Assembly (NCBI GenBank): GCA_037385685.1
Contig: JARRMW010000025.1
Location: forward strand, 1-48,225
Source of the DNA: Sva-25 sp037385685
GTDB lineage: Bacteria > Pseudomonadota > Gammaproteobacteria > Chromatiales > Chromatiaceae
Direction: 5' to 3'
Length of the DNA: 48,225 nt
Position 1 is the first letter of the stretch. Each line of letters starts with the position of its first letter. The position numbers and the translations under genes are program-made. The notes under the pieces were generated by a model, which did not search any database, was not told where the DNA came from, and saw only the letters and a list, made by a program, of their open reading frames with translations. Positions 1 to 7,844 of this stretch are shown in pieces.

Positions 1-726
1 TGGAAAAAGGATGACGGTGCTGCGCTCGTCAAGAGACTCGTGCCTGCACTGATCGCCAGCGTGCTCGCGGGCGTACTCGTCATGCTCTGGTTCGGCTTCA
101 GTCTCGGGGCGATACTCGGCGTTGCGCTGGCTGTCTGGGTTATCTGGCTCTCTGCGATGGCGATACGTGACCAGCTCAGGGGCAACCGTCGCCTGAGCTC
201 GATACCACGAGGTTTCTGGGGCATGATTCTCGGGCACCTCGGTGTTGCAGTCTTCACCATCGGGGTAACGCTGACATCCATCTACAGTGTTGAAAAGGAT
301 GTTGGTCTCGGGGCAGGTGACAGCTACGAACTCTCCGGTTATACCTTCACCTTCAATGCAATCAGGGAAATTGAAGGCCCCAACTACAGTGGAACACGGG
401 GCATCGTTACGGCATCCGATGGTGATTACAGTGTGATGCTCTACCCGGAGAAGCGAACCTACTTCTCGAGTTCCATGCCGATGACAGAGGCAGGTATCGA
501 TGCCGGTCTCACACGTGACCTCTTCGTCGCGCTCGGCGAACCGCTCGGTAACGGCAAGTGGGCTGTGCGTCTCTATCACAAGCCATTCATCCGCTGGATC
601 TGGCTCGGGTGCCTCATGATGGGCATCGGTGGCGTCCTTGCAGCGACCGACAAGCGCTACCTGCGTATGGCACGACGCAAACAGGCCACTGCAGCATCCG
701 TCTCCTCCCATGGAGCCACTGCATGA
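1..726 (+). CDS. ccmF: Cytochrome c-type biogenesis protein CcmF, C-terminal part (5' end outside window)
   Basis: The reading frame is open from the first base, so the gene begins upstream of the window and about 240 C-terminal residues are seen. CcmF is the membrane heme lyase subunit that with CcmH attaches heme to apocytochrome c in the periplasm. Visible are a pair of hydrophobic helices near the start, a further helix after the conserved-looking SIPRGFWGMILGHLG stretch, a periplasmic segment (YSVEKDVGLGAGDSYEL onward) and a last helix (FIRWIWLGCLMMGIGGVLA) before a basic cytoplasmic tail. Its stop codon overlaps the start of ccmG by 4 bp (ATGA). The identification rests on the family-like C-terminal architecture plus the three ccm genes that follow in canonical order. 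Confidence 0.93.
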   Translation, partial: WKKDDGAALVKRLVPALIASVLAGVLVMLWFGFSLGAILGVALAVWVIWLSAMAIRDQLRGNRRLSSIPRGFWGMILGHLGVAVFTIGVTLTSIYSVEKDVGLGAGDSYELSGYTFTFNAIREIEGPNYSGTRGIVTASDGDYSVMLYPEKRTYFSSSMPMTEAGIDAGLTRDLFVALGEPLGNGKWAVRLYHKPFIRWIWLGCLMMGIGGVLAATDKRYLRMARRKQATAASVSSHGATA

Positions 727-1277
727 AGTCACTGCGCTTTGCAATCCCGCTGATCATTTTCATCGGCCTGATGCTGCTCATGTTTAAAGGCTTGTGGCAG
801 GATCCCAAAATCGTCAATTCTCCCCTGATTGACAAAGCTGCACCGGGCTTCACGCTGCCGATCCTCGAGGGTAACGGATCGACCTTCTCTCTCGAGGAGA
901 TGCGCGGCAAGGTCTGGGTGCTGAACGTCTGGGCATCCTGGTGCGTTGCCTGCCGGGCCGAGCACCCGCTCGTGACCGAAATGGTGCGTGAGCATGACAT
1001 CCTTGTCGTGGGTCTGAATTACAAAGACGAGGCGCAGGATGCACTCTCCTGGCTCGAGCGTTTCGGTGACCCCTATCTGATGAGTCTCGTCGACAAGGAT
1101 GGCGAGGTGGGTATCGACTACGGGGTTTACGGTGTACCGGAGTCCTTTGTCATCGACGCCGAGGGCGTCATCCGCCGCAAGGTGATTGGCCCTGTGACGC
1201 GCAACTCCGGTGACAAACCCGAGAACAATATCGATACGCTCGTTGCCTACATCAAGCAGCTGGAGTCCGGCTCATGA
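723..1277 (+). CDS. ccmG: Thiol:disulfide interchange protein CcmG/DsbE
   Basis: 184 residues; a membrane-anchored periplasmic thioredoxin-like protein that keeps the heme-binding cysteines of apocytochrome c reduced for heme ligation. An uncleaved N-terminal anchor (about residues 5-22) is followed by a TlpA-like fold with the active site WASWCVACR and the cis-proline motif GVPES. The ATG at 723 is preferred over an in-frame ATG at 558, which lies deep inside ccmF, because it gives the usual membrane anchor and the 4-bp ATGA overlap typical of this operon. The gene ends in another 4-bp overlap with ccmH, so the genes are probably translationally coupled. Confidence 0.96.
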   Translation: MKSLRFAIPLIIFIGLMLLMFKGLWQDPKIVNSPLIDKAAPGFTLPILEGNGSTFSLEEMRGKVWVLNVWASWCVACRAEHPLVTEMVREHDILVVGLNYKDEAQDALSWLERFGDPYLMSLVDKDGEVGIDYGVYGVPESFVIDAEGVIRRKVIGPVTRNSGDKPENNIDTLVAYIKQLESGS

Positions 1278-1741
1278 TGCGTTTTATTTCCGTGTTGCTG
1301 GCGCTGCTCCTGCTGATGCCCGTACAGGCAGCTATCGAGACCCATCAATTCGATACTCCTGAACAGGAGGCCCTGTTCAAGAAGATGACCGAGGAATTGC
1401 GCTGCCTCGTCTGCCAGAACCAGAATCTTGCTGATTCGAATGCCGAGCTCGCACTGGACCTCCGCGAGAAAACCTACGAAATGGTCAAGTCCGGCAAGAG
1501 CGAGGCCGAGATCATCGAATATATGGTGGCACGCTACGGCGACTTCGTTCTTTACCGACCGCCAGTCAAGTCCTCTACGCTCTTCCTCTGGCTCGGGCCG
1601 CTTCTGTTCCTGGCCATCGCCATTATTGTCGCGACACGTTTCGTGCGCTCACGCCAGTCTGCCGGGGCGGATCCCGAGCTGACGGATGAACAACTCAAGC
1701 TGGCGCGCGATCTTCTGAACAAAGAGAAAAAATCATCATGA
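1274..1741 (+). CDS. ccmH: Cytochrome c-type biogenesis protein CcmH
   Basis: 155 residues; thiol-disulfide reductase subunit of the heme lyase complex. A signal peptide (MMRFISVLLALLLLMPVQA) precedes a three-helix domain with the redox motif LRCLVCQNQ, then a transmembrane helix (SSTLFLWLGPLLFLAIAIIVAT) and a short charged tail. The length matches the N-terminal module of E. coli CcmH; the TPR module is the separate downstream ccmI, as in Pseudomonas-type organisation. The start overlaps the ccmG stop and the stop overlaps the ccmI start, each by 4 bp. Confidence 0.96.
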   Translation: MMRFISVLLALLLLMPVQAAIETHQFDTPEQEALFKKMTEELRCLVCQNQNLADSNAELALDLREKTYEMVKSGKSEAEIIEYMVARYGDFVLYRPPVKSSTLFLWLGPLLFLAIAIIVATRFVRSRQSAGADPELTDEQLKLARDLLNKEKKSS

Positions 1742-3021
1742 TCACATTCTGGCTGATAGCCGGCGTCATGTTGCTGCTGGCCCTGTTGCTCCTCGCCCGT
1801 GGCTTGCTCTCGCGCAAGCAAAGCATCGAGATCGACAGGAACGAGCAAAACCTCCTGATTGCAGAGGAGCGGCTGCAAGTTGCCGAGACAGAGCTGGCCG
1901 ACAGAAAGATCAGCGAGAGCGAATATCTCCAGATCAAGTCCGAGATCGAGAAGACACTGGCTGATGAGCTGGCCCAGGAGACAGGAACATTTTCCGGCAG
2001 CACCAATTCCGGGGCAATCGGAACGGCCGTGATCGGTCTTCTTCTGCCTCTGTTCGGTCTTGCCATGTACGGGTTGCTTGGTAGCCCCGACTTCATTGAT
2101 ACCGCGGCCCGCCAGAACGCGACTATAACCGAGCAGCATGGCCAGGCGACGGGCGAGCAGCCACAGTCCTTCGAATCCATGGTAGAGAGCCTCGCGCAAA
2201 AGCTCGAACAGGACCCGGACAATCTTGAAGGGTGGTTCCTGCTGGGCCGGAGCCTCATGAGCCTCGGTCGTTATAGCGAGGCCATGCAGGCATTCGAGGT
2301 CGTGAACAGCAAGCTCCCGGAGCCGCAGCCCGGTGTGCTGCTGGCATTGGCGAATGCCGTGGCAATGAGCCAGGAGGGGCGTCTCGAGGGGCGTCCTGCG
2401 GCGCTCGTTCAACAAGCACTTGTTCTCGATCCACAGAGCACAACCGCCCTCTGGCTGGCAGGGATGGCTGCAGAGGAGGCCGGACAACTCGAGAGCGCAT
2501 TGCGCTACTGGGAGCAGGCCGAACCATTGCTTGCGGATGAGCCTGAAAACCTCGCCGAACTGCGGGATATGATGCGTGCAGTCGCCGAAAAACTCGGCCG
2601 CACACCGGCTTCTGATGTCAGCGCAGTCAGGCAGCAGCCTGAGACCTTCGAGGTGCCAAAAGCTTCTCCTGCACCGGGTGATACAGTCAAACAGGTCCGG
2701 GTGCGTGTCTCCCTCTCGCCAGAGGCAGGTGTCGCGGTCTCCCCGGAGGACACCGTATTCATTTTTGCAAGGGCAGTCGAAGGTCCGCCGATGCCGCTTG
2801 CCGCTGCGCGCTACCAGGTCAGGGAACTGCCGCTTGAGCTGACGCTCGACGACAGTCTGGCCATGATGCCCCAGATGAGGATCTCGGCGTTTGACGAGAT
2901 CAATGTAACTGCAAAAATTTCCATGAGTGGAACTGCCGATGCATCTCCGGATGACAGGAGCTCCGACGTCATGCGGGTCGCATTGCCGACGACCGGCGTC
3001 ATCGAGCTCGTCATCCGCTAG
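1738..3021 (+). CDS. ccmI: Cytochrome c biogenesis TPR protein CcmI
   Basis: 427 residues; apocytochrome c chaperone that hands the polypeptide to the CcmFH heme lyase. Helix 1 is at residues 1-23, a cytoplasmic coiled-coil-like segment rich in Glu follows (RLQVAETELADRKISESEY), then helix 2 near residues 95-120. The periplasmic part has TPR-like helices (EQDPDNLEGWFLLGRSLMSL and the following repeats), a linker and a C-terminal beta-rich domain of about 110 residues (from KQVRVRVSLSP) typical of gammaproteobacterial CcmI. It is the last ccm gene of the operon; no terminator is visible before the next gene. Confidence 0.94.
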   Translation: MITFWLIAGVMLLLALLLLARGLLSRKQSIEIDRNEQNLLIAEERLQVAETELADRKISESEYLQIKSEIEKTLADELAQETGTFSGSTNSGAIGTAVIGLLLPLFGLAMYGLLGSPDFIDTAARQNATITEQHGQATGEQPQSFESMVESLAQKLEQDPDNLEGWFLLGRSLMSLGRYSEAMQAFEVVNSKLPEPQPGVLLALANAVAMSQEGRLEGRPAALVQQALVLDPQSTTALWLAGMAAEEAGQLESALRYWEQAEPLLADEPENLAELRDMMRAVAEKLGRTPASDVSAVRQQPETFEVPKASPAPGDTVKQVRVRVSLSPEAGVAVSPEDTVFIFARAVEGPPMPLAAARYQVRELPLELTLDDSLAMMPQMRISAFDEINVTAKISMSGTADASPDDRSSDVMRVALPTTGVIELVIR

Positions 3022-3080
3022 GTAATCCGACACGAAGCATGCAGCATGCTTCAGCCCGCATCATGGATCCGGAGAAAGCG

Positions 3081-3536
3081 ATGAGATCAGGCTATCTGTA
3101 TCTCGAAACCCGTGATGATCATCCCGGCATGGTCCGTGTGCGCATGTCAACCGAGTTGCCATCGACACAACAGGGCGAGGCCGGGGCGAACATTCGTGCC
3201 ATCAGCAGCTACCAGGATGTCGATGCTGCCGCCATGCACGTCCATGAGCACCTGAAACGGCATCTCGTCGATATTGACAGGCATCTCTACAAGGTGTCGC
3301 TGGCGGAGGCTCTCGCGGCACTGAGTACCCTCTCATTGACGTGCAGAATCGTCTGGACGGATCCGGCAATCGATGAGGAGACACTCGAGGCAAAGGATTC
3401 CTTCATCGAGCAGCACACATCTGCTCGCAGGCATCGGGATATATGGATCAGGATCATCATCTGGATTGCAGTCGCACTCCTGGCATTCAACCTTCTGAGC
3501 GGGCTGTTCGGAGGCCGTATGGGGCTCTGGTTCTAG
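3081..3536 (+). CDS. Small membrane-anchored protein with degenerate GIY-YIG (MUG113/T5orf172)-like domain
   Basis: 151 residues, function unknown. The ATG at 3081 is preferred because GGAG lies about 6 nt upstream; an in-frame ATG at 3039 lacks this. Residues 4-80 follow the pattern of the T5orf172/MUG113 branch of GIY-YIG nucleases: GYLYLE, then PGMVRVRMSTELP where the family has a PG-V-I-G-T strand, then a helix and HEHLKRHLVDIDRHLYKVSLAEALAAL split over the usual H-E-hydrophobic end. The glycine of the second motif is Arg and the usual acidic residue before the aromatic pair is not visible (RHLYKV), so catalysis is doubtful. A single hydrophobic helix lies near residues 126-145. It follows ccmI by 59 bp and overlaps the convergent thioredoxin-fusion gene by 4 bp. 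The domain assignment is from pattern reading and tentative. Confidence 0.6.
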   Translation: MRSGYLYLETRDDHPGMVRVRMSTELPSTQQGEAGANIRAISSYQDVDAAAMHVHEHLKRHLVDIDRHLYKVSLAEALAALSTLSLTCRIVWTDPAIDEETLEAKDSFIEQHTSARRHRDIWIRIIIWIAVALLAFNLLSGLFGGRMGLWF

Positions 3537-4831
3537 TTCACCGTTTGCTCCCCGAGCAGTGCATCGACAGCGTCGAGCACCTCTTGCGAATCCCATGCAA
3601 AGGCCCCGAATACGGCGTAGCGAATCCTGTGTCTTCTGTCCAGGATGAAGGTCGTCGGGAACGCATAGGTATTCCAGGCCTTGAAAGCCTCGGCCTCAGG
3701 ATCGAGTGCCACCGGGTAGTGGACAGGTTTATCTTCGAGAAAAGCCCTGACTTCTCCGGGCTCTTCGCCGACATCAACACTCAGAACCTCGAGCCCGCGA
3801 TCATGACGCAGCTCGCGCAGGCGTTCGAGTGAGGGTATCTCCTCGACACAGGGAGGGCACCAGGTCGCCCAGAAATTCAGCACCACCACCCGGCCGAGAT
3901 AGTCTTCGAGTTCGAGCCGCTCCCCATCGAGTGTCTCGAGGGAGAGTGGGGGCGTGTCGCGGTCACTCCTGTAGGGCTTCAGTAATGCCGCCGATGTCGT
4001 ACCCTTCTCCTCAGGTAATATGGCCTCTGGCAGCTCCTGCATCCGGGCTGCAGGCAAGGGGACCTCTGTCGTCTCGGAGAGGAGCATGACGGCACGCTGC
4101 AGAAGTCCCGGTAGCTTGTCAGTCATGCGCTCTTCTTCTTCGGAATAGTCCGGTCGCGCATAGAAACCATCACCCACATCCTCGAGTACATGCAGATAGA
4201 CCGCTGCTCCGCCTTCCTCAAGCTTGTTCCTGATCTGCTTGCTGCGCCAGTAATAGGCTGAATTCCTTGGCTGGATAAGATAGACGGGTACATTGGTTGC
4301 AGAGGCAACCGGTACGAATTCAGCAGCCTCACCGCCCTGGGGCGTGCGCGCATAGAGTTTCGGATGGAGCAGTATGGCACCGCCGAGCGCATCCTCCTGC
4401 AAGCCTTCGATCTGCCACTGGCGTATCGCCGAGAGTCCGAGTGCGGCCGTTCTTCCGGGTGCCATGAGGTAGACGCGCTTGCGGGACCGCTCGTGTGCAG
4501 CTTGCAGTATCTCCTTGAGAAACGCGGGATCGATTTTCGTCAGGCTGTAGCGGCCAACGGCCAGAAACCAGGTTGCATGCAGGTCCGGGAGCCATGTCTC
4601 TATACCGCGTGCAGCCAGTGCTTCCGCGATCGGTTCCTGCCTCGGTGATTTGCCGAATTCCGAAGGAAACCACACGATCAGATCGTCACCTTCTGCGGCA
4701 TAACGCGTGACAAAGGCATCGGAGCCATCACTGAGCGGGATCTCGATCTCCTCGGCGGCCTGCGCGGTTGTTGCCAGCAGCAGGAGCAGTCCGATAAACA
4801 CCAGGGGTGTGAAGAAGTGTTGTTTGTGCAT
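3533..4831 (-). CDS. Secreted fusion: degenerate alpha/beta-hydrolase-like domain plus TlpA/ResA-type thioredoxin
   Basis: 432 residues from the ATG at 4831, chosen because it opens directly into a signal peptide (HFFTPLVFIGLLLLLATTAQA); a longer frame to 4897 adds a non-signal extension. Residues about 30-270 look like an alpha/beta-hydrolase core (strand DDLIVWFPSEFG, helix, strand GIETWLPDL), but at the nucleophile elbow the sequence is MAPGRTAALG instead of G-x-S-x-G, so hydrolase chemistry is unlikely. Residues about 295-432 are a TlpA-like thioredoxin with WCPPC (Cys325, Cys328) and cis-proline in YAFPTTF (Pro392). The thioredoxin part would act as a periplasmic thiol-disulfide oxidoreductase. 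Position next to the ccm operon suggests, but does not show, a role in periplasmic thiol reduction during cytochrome c assembly. Confidence 0.82.
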   Translation of the reverse strand: MHKQHFFTPLVFIGLLLLLATTAQAAEEIEIPLSDGSDAFVTRYAAEGDDLIVWFPSEFGKSPRQEPIAEALAARGIETWLPDLHATWFLAVGRYSLTKIDPAFLKEILQAAHERSRKRVYLMAPGRTAALGLSAIRQWQIEGLQEDALGGAILLHPKLYARTPQGGEAAEFVPVASATNVPVYLIQPRNSAYYWRSKQIRNKLEEGGAAVYLHVLEDVGDGFYARPDYSEEEERMTDKLPGLLQRAVMLLSETTEVPLPAARMQELPEAILPEEKGTTSAALLKPYRSDRDTPPLSLETLDGERLELEDYLGRVVVLNFWATWCPPCVEEIPSLERLRELRHDRGLEVLSVDVGEEPGEVRAFLEDKPVHYPVALDPEAEAFKAWNTYAFPTTFILDRRHRIRYAVFGAFAWDSQEVLDAVDALLGEQTVN

Positions 4832-5028
4832 GTTGCCGGGACCCTTGCAATCATCACCGGACGATACGATACCATCGCGAGTGGCAGGTTCGACCATGCC
4901 AATTGCGAGGGAGATTCCTCTATGGACGTAGGCCCGGACGCTCGCTGTCAGGAGACGAGGGGATCAGCCTGCGTGATGGTCTGCGATATGCCGGCAGCAT
5001 GGGCAGGCTGACTCCGCCCCCTGTGTCA

Positions 5029-6696
5029 TCAACGCTGGATCGGCTTGTACTTGATCCGGTGCGGCTGATCCGCCTCGTCGCCGAGACGGCGCTTCTTGTC
5101 CTTCTCGTAATCCTCGAAGTTGCCCTCGAACCAGACGGCCTGGCTGTCGCCTTCGAAGGCGAGGATGTGCGTTGCGATACGGTCGAGGAACCAGCGATCG
5201 TGCGAGATGACAACGACGCAGCCGGGGAAGGCCAGCAATGCCTCCTCGAGCGCGCGCAGGGTCTCAACGTCGAGATCATTTGTCGGTTCGTCAAGCAGTA
5301 ACAGGTTGCCGCCGGATTTCAGCAGCTTGGCAAGATGGACGCGGTTGCGCTCGCCACCGGAGAGATCGCCGATACGTTTCTGCTGGTCGTTGCCACGAAA
5401 GTTGAAGCGGCTGCAGTAGGCGCGCGACTGCACCTGGTAGTTGCCGACTGTGATGATGTCCTGCTTGTCGGAGATCTCTTCCCACACAGTGTTCTTGTCA
5501 TTCAAGGTATCGCGACTCTGGTCGACGGCCGCGATCTGCACGGTTTCGCCGATGCGCAACTCGCCATCGTCGGGCTGCTCCTGGCCTGTCAGAATACGGA
5601 ACAGCGTGGTCTTGCCAGCGCCGTTCGGGCCGATGATGCCGACGATGCCGCCGCGAGGCAGGTTGAAACTGAGGTTTTCGTAGAGCAGACGGTCGCCATA
5701 ACCCTTCTTGAGATTCTTTGCCTCGATGACAAGGTCGCCGAGACGCTCGCCAGGCGGTATGTAAATCTCATTGGTCTCGTTGCGTTTCTGGAAGTCGGAA
5801 GACTGCAGCTCGTCGAAGCGCTGCATCCGCGCCTTGCTCTTTGCCTGTCGGCCCTTGGGGTTCGAGCGCACCCACTCGAGTTCCTGTTTCATCGCCTTCA
5901 CGCGGGCCTGCTCGGTCTTCTCTTCCTGTTCCAGGCGCTTCTCCTTCTGCTCCAGCCAGGAGGAGTAGTTACCTTCCCACGGGATGCCATGTCCACGGTC
6001 GAGCTCGAGGATCCAGCCGGCGACATTGTCGAGGAAGTAACGGTCATGGGTGACGGCGACGACGGTGCCGTTGTAATCGTGCAGGAAGCGCTCGAGCCAG
6101 GCGATCGATTCGGCGTCGAGATGGTTGGTTGGCTCGTCGAGCAGCAGCATGTCAGGCTTTGAGAGTAGCAGGCGGCAGAGTGCGACACGGCGACGCTCGC
6201 CACCCGAGAGTTTGGTGACATCGGCATCCCAGGGAGGCAGGCGCAGTGCGTCGGCTGCGATCTCAAGCTGCCGGTCCATGCCATGGCCGTCGGCGGACTG
6301 GACGATGTTTTCGAGTTCCGCCTGGCGAGCGGCCAATGCATCGAAATCGGCATCGGGTTCGGCATAGGCGGCGTAGACTTTCTCGAGCTCTTCCATTGCC
6401 TCCTTGACGTTGCCGAGTGCTTCCTCGACGTTGCCGCGCACATCCTTTTCGGGGTCGAGTTGTGGCTCCTGTGGCAGGTAGCCGATCTTGATGCCCGGTT
6501 GCGGGCGTGCCTCACCCTCGATGTCGGTGTCGACGCCTGCCATGATACGCAGCAGTGTCGACTTGCCTGCGCCGTTGAGGCCGAGGACGCCGATCTTGGC
6601 GCCGGGAAAGAAGGAGAGCGAGATGTCGCGCAGGATCTGTTTCTTGGGAGGAACAACCTTGCCCACGCGGTTCATTGTGTAGATGTACTGAGCCAT
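5029..6696 (-). CDS. ettA: Energy-dependent translational throttle protein EttA (ABC-F ATPase)
   Basis: 555 residues, the usual EttA length. It is a soluble ABC-F protein that binds the ribosomal E site and gates elongation according to ATP/ADP. Two ABC modules are seen, with Walker A GLNGAGKST (residues 39-47) and GPNGAGKTT, signatures LSGGERRRV and LSGGERNRV, and Walker B segments LLLDEPTNHLD and LLLDEPTNDLD. Between them lies the charged linker (EQKEKRLEQEEKTEQ, then SNPKGRQAKSKAR). The N-terminal MAQYIYTMNRVGKVVPPKK and C-terminal KYKPIQR are characteristic of EttA rather than Uup or YheS. The ribosome binding site is weak. The upstream neighbour folD is on the same strand, separated by repeat debris. 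Confidence 0.97.
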   Translation of the reverse strand: MAQYIYTMNRVGKVVPPKKQILRDISLSFFPGAKIGVLGLNGAGKSTLLRIMAGVDTDIEGEARPQPGIKIGYLPQEPQLDPEKDVRGNVEEALGNVKEAMEELEKVYAAYAEPDADFDALAARQAELENIVQSADGHGMDRQLEIAADALRLPPWDADVTKLSGGERRRVALCRLLLSKPDMLLLDEPTNHLDAESIAWLERFLHDYNGTVVAVTHDRYFLDNVAGWILELDRGHGIPWEGNYSSWLEQKEKRLEQEEKTEQARVKAMKQELEWVRSNPKGRQAKSKARMQRFDELQSSDFQKRNETNEIYIPPGERLGDLVIEAKNLKKGYGDRLLYENLSFNLPRGGIVGIIGPNGAGKTTLFRILTGQEQPDDGELRIGETVQIAAVDQSRDTLNDKNTVWEEISDKQDIITVGNYQVQSRAYCSRFNFRGNDQQKRIGDLSGGERNRVHLAKLLKSGGNLLLLDEPTNDLDVETLRALEEALLAFPGCVVVISHDRWFLDRIATHILAFEGDSQAVWFEGNFEDYEKDKKRRLGDEADQPHRIKYKPIQR

Positions 6697-6743
6697 TCTG
6701 ATGTCAGGATCCGGATCTGGATGATGTCAGCCCGTTATTCTAA

Positions 6744-6775
6744 CCATGAAGAACAGGAAGGGCATGAAGAATTCC
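6744..6775. repeat. Degenerate CATGAAG-type tandem repeat in intergenic DNA
   Basis: The segment has the period-6/12 pattern CCATGAAGAACAGGAAGGGC followed by CATGAAGAATTCC. It resembles the CACGAAG/CATGAAG tandem debris often seen between genes in proteobacteria, which translates to spurious NHEEHEGHEE-like peptides. It is non-coding here and sits immediately upstream of the REP-like hairpin. The two repeat units and periodicity are seen directly; the family link is recalled, not searched. Confidence 0.45.
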
Positions 6776-6833
6776 AGGTAATTCGCAATGTGCGAATGAT
6801 CAGTTCTCACCTGAGAGTGGTCATCGCCCGTTC

Positions 6834-6862
6834 GGGATCGGAGTCACTTTGACTCCGACCCC
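6834..6862. repeat. REP-like palindrome (GACTCCGACCCC type)
   Basis: A perfect 9-bp stem, TCGGAGTCA (6838-6846) and TGACTCCGA (6850-6858), with a 3-nt loop extends after one mismatch to GGG/CCC at 6834-6836 and 6860-6862. This resembles the GGGGTCAGAGTCAAATTGACTC-type intergenic elements that accompany REP-associated tyrosine transposases. A smaller hairpin (ATTCGC/GCGAAT, 6781-6797) lies upstream. It lies between folD and ettA and could also attenuate folD transcription, but it has no T-tract on either side. Confidence 0.5.
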
Positions 6863-6886
6863 TGGAGTTGGCAAGGATGTAGTTCG

Positions 6887-7741
6887 TCAGTCAGTTCGTA
6901 GTTTATAGGCCTGGAAAGTGTTTTCCAGCAGGGTCGCGACCGTCATCGGTCCGACACCGCCGGGGACGGGTGTGATCCAGGCTGCCTTCTCCTTCGCGGC
7001 GTCGAAATCGACATCACCGCAGAGTGAGCCATCGTCGAGGCGGTTGATGCCGACATCAATCACCAGTGCGCCGGGCTTGACCCATTCTCCAGGAACGAAC
7101 CTGGGCACACCGACGGCGGCGACCAGGATGTCAGCATTGCGCACCTTCTTCTCGAGATCCTTCGTCTTGCTGTGACACACGGTGATGGTGCAGCGTGCAG
7201 CCAGCAGCTCGAGCGCCATCGGCCTGCCGACGATGTTGGACTGGCCGATGATGACTGCATCCTTGCCAACAAGATCCTGCCCCGTTCTTTCGAGCATGGT
7301 CATGACGCCTCTTGGCGTACAGGGGCGCAGCAGGGGGGTGCGCAGTGCCAGTCGTCCGACATTGTAGGGGTGAAATCCGTCGACATCCTTTTCGATCGCG
7401 ATATGCTCGATAACGGCGTGCTCGTCGATATGGTCCGGAAGCGGCAGCTGTACCAGGATACCGTCGATGGCGTCGTCGTTATTGAGTGAATCGATTCGCG
7501 ACAGCAACTCCTCGAGTGTCGTCGATTCCGGCAGTTCGATGAGTTCCGACAGAAAACCCGCCTGTTCGCAGGAGGTGCGTTTGTTGCGCACGTACACCTG
7601 GGATGCCGGGTTGTCACCAACAAGGATGACTGCGAGCCCGGGACGCCGCTTGCCTGCTGCGACGAGGGCTTCGACCTCGGACTTGAGATGCCCCTTGATG
7701 TCTGCCGCAATCGCCTTGCCATCGAGTATTTGAGCTGCCAT
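6887..7741 (-). CDS. folD: Bifunctional methylenetetrahydrofolate dehydrogenase/cyclohydrolase FolD
   Basis: 284 residues, normal FolD length. It interconverts 5,10-methylene-, methenyl- and 10-formyl-tetrahydrofolate with NADP in the cytoplasm. Motifs seen are ASQVYVRNKRTSCEQAG, carrying the catalytic YxxxK pair, GILVQLPLP, KDVDGFHPYNVGRL, the nucleotide-binding segment AVIIGQSNIVGRPMA and the C-terminal signature PVPGGVGPMTVATLL. The ATG at 7741 follows an AGGACAGG-like ribosome binding site. It is transcribed in the same direction as ettA but is probably a separate unit. Confidence 0.97.
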   Translation of the reverse strand: MAAQILDGKAIAADIKGHLKSEVEALVAAGKRRPGLAVILVGDNPASQVYVRNKRTSCEQAGFLSELIELPESTTLEELLSRIDSLNNDDAIDGILVQLPLPDHIDEHAVIEHIAIEKDVDGFHPYNVGRLALRTPLLRPCTPRGVMTMLERTGQDLVGKDAVIIGQSNIVGRPMALELLAARCTITVCHSKTKDLEKKVRNADILVAAVGVPRFVPGEWVKPGALVIDVGINRLDDGSLCGDVDFDAAKEKAAWITPVPGGVGPMTVATLLENTFQAYKLRTD

Positions 7742-7844
7742 GTGCCTGTCCTGAAACTGTCAGATTCGAGGCCGCCAATCATACCGCTTTGCATGAAGGC
7801 ATGCATGCCCGGGCCGTAAAAAGAGGACAGGCGTTACAGGCATC

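Noticed and set aside
1552..3033. A 493-codon open frame on the minus strand opposite ccmH and ccmI
   Set aside because: It is a shadow of the real ccm genes; the composition is odd (Cys/His/Arg-rich) and there is no ribosome binding site.
5335..6162. A 275-codon frame on the plus strand opposite ettA
   Set aside because: It is antisense to both ABC modules of ettA and has no domain signature.
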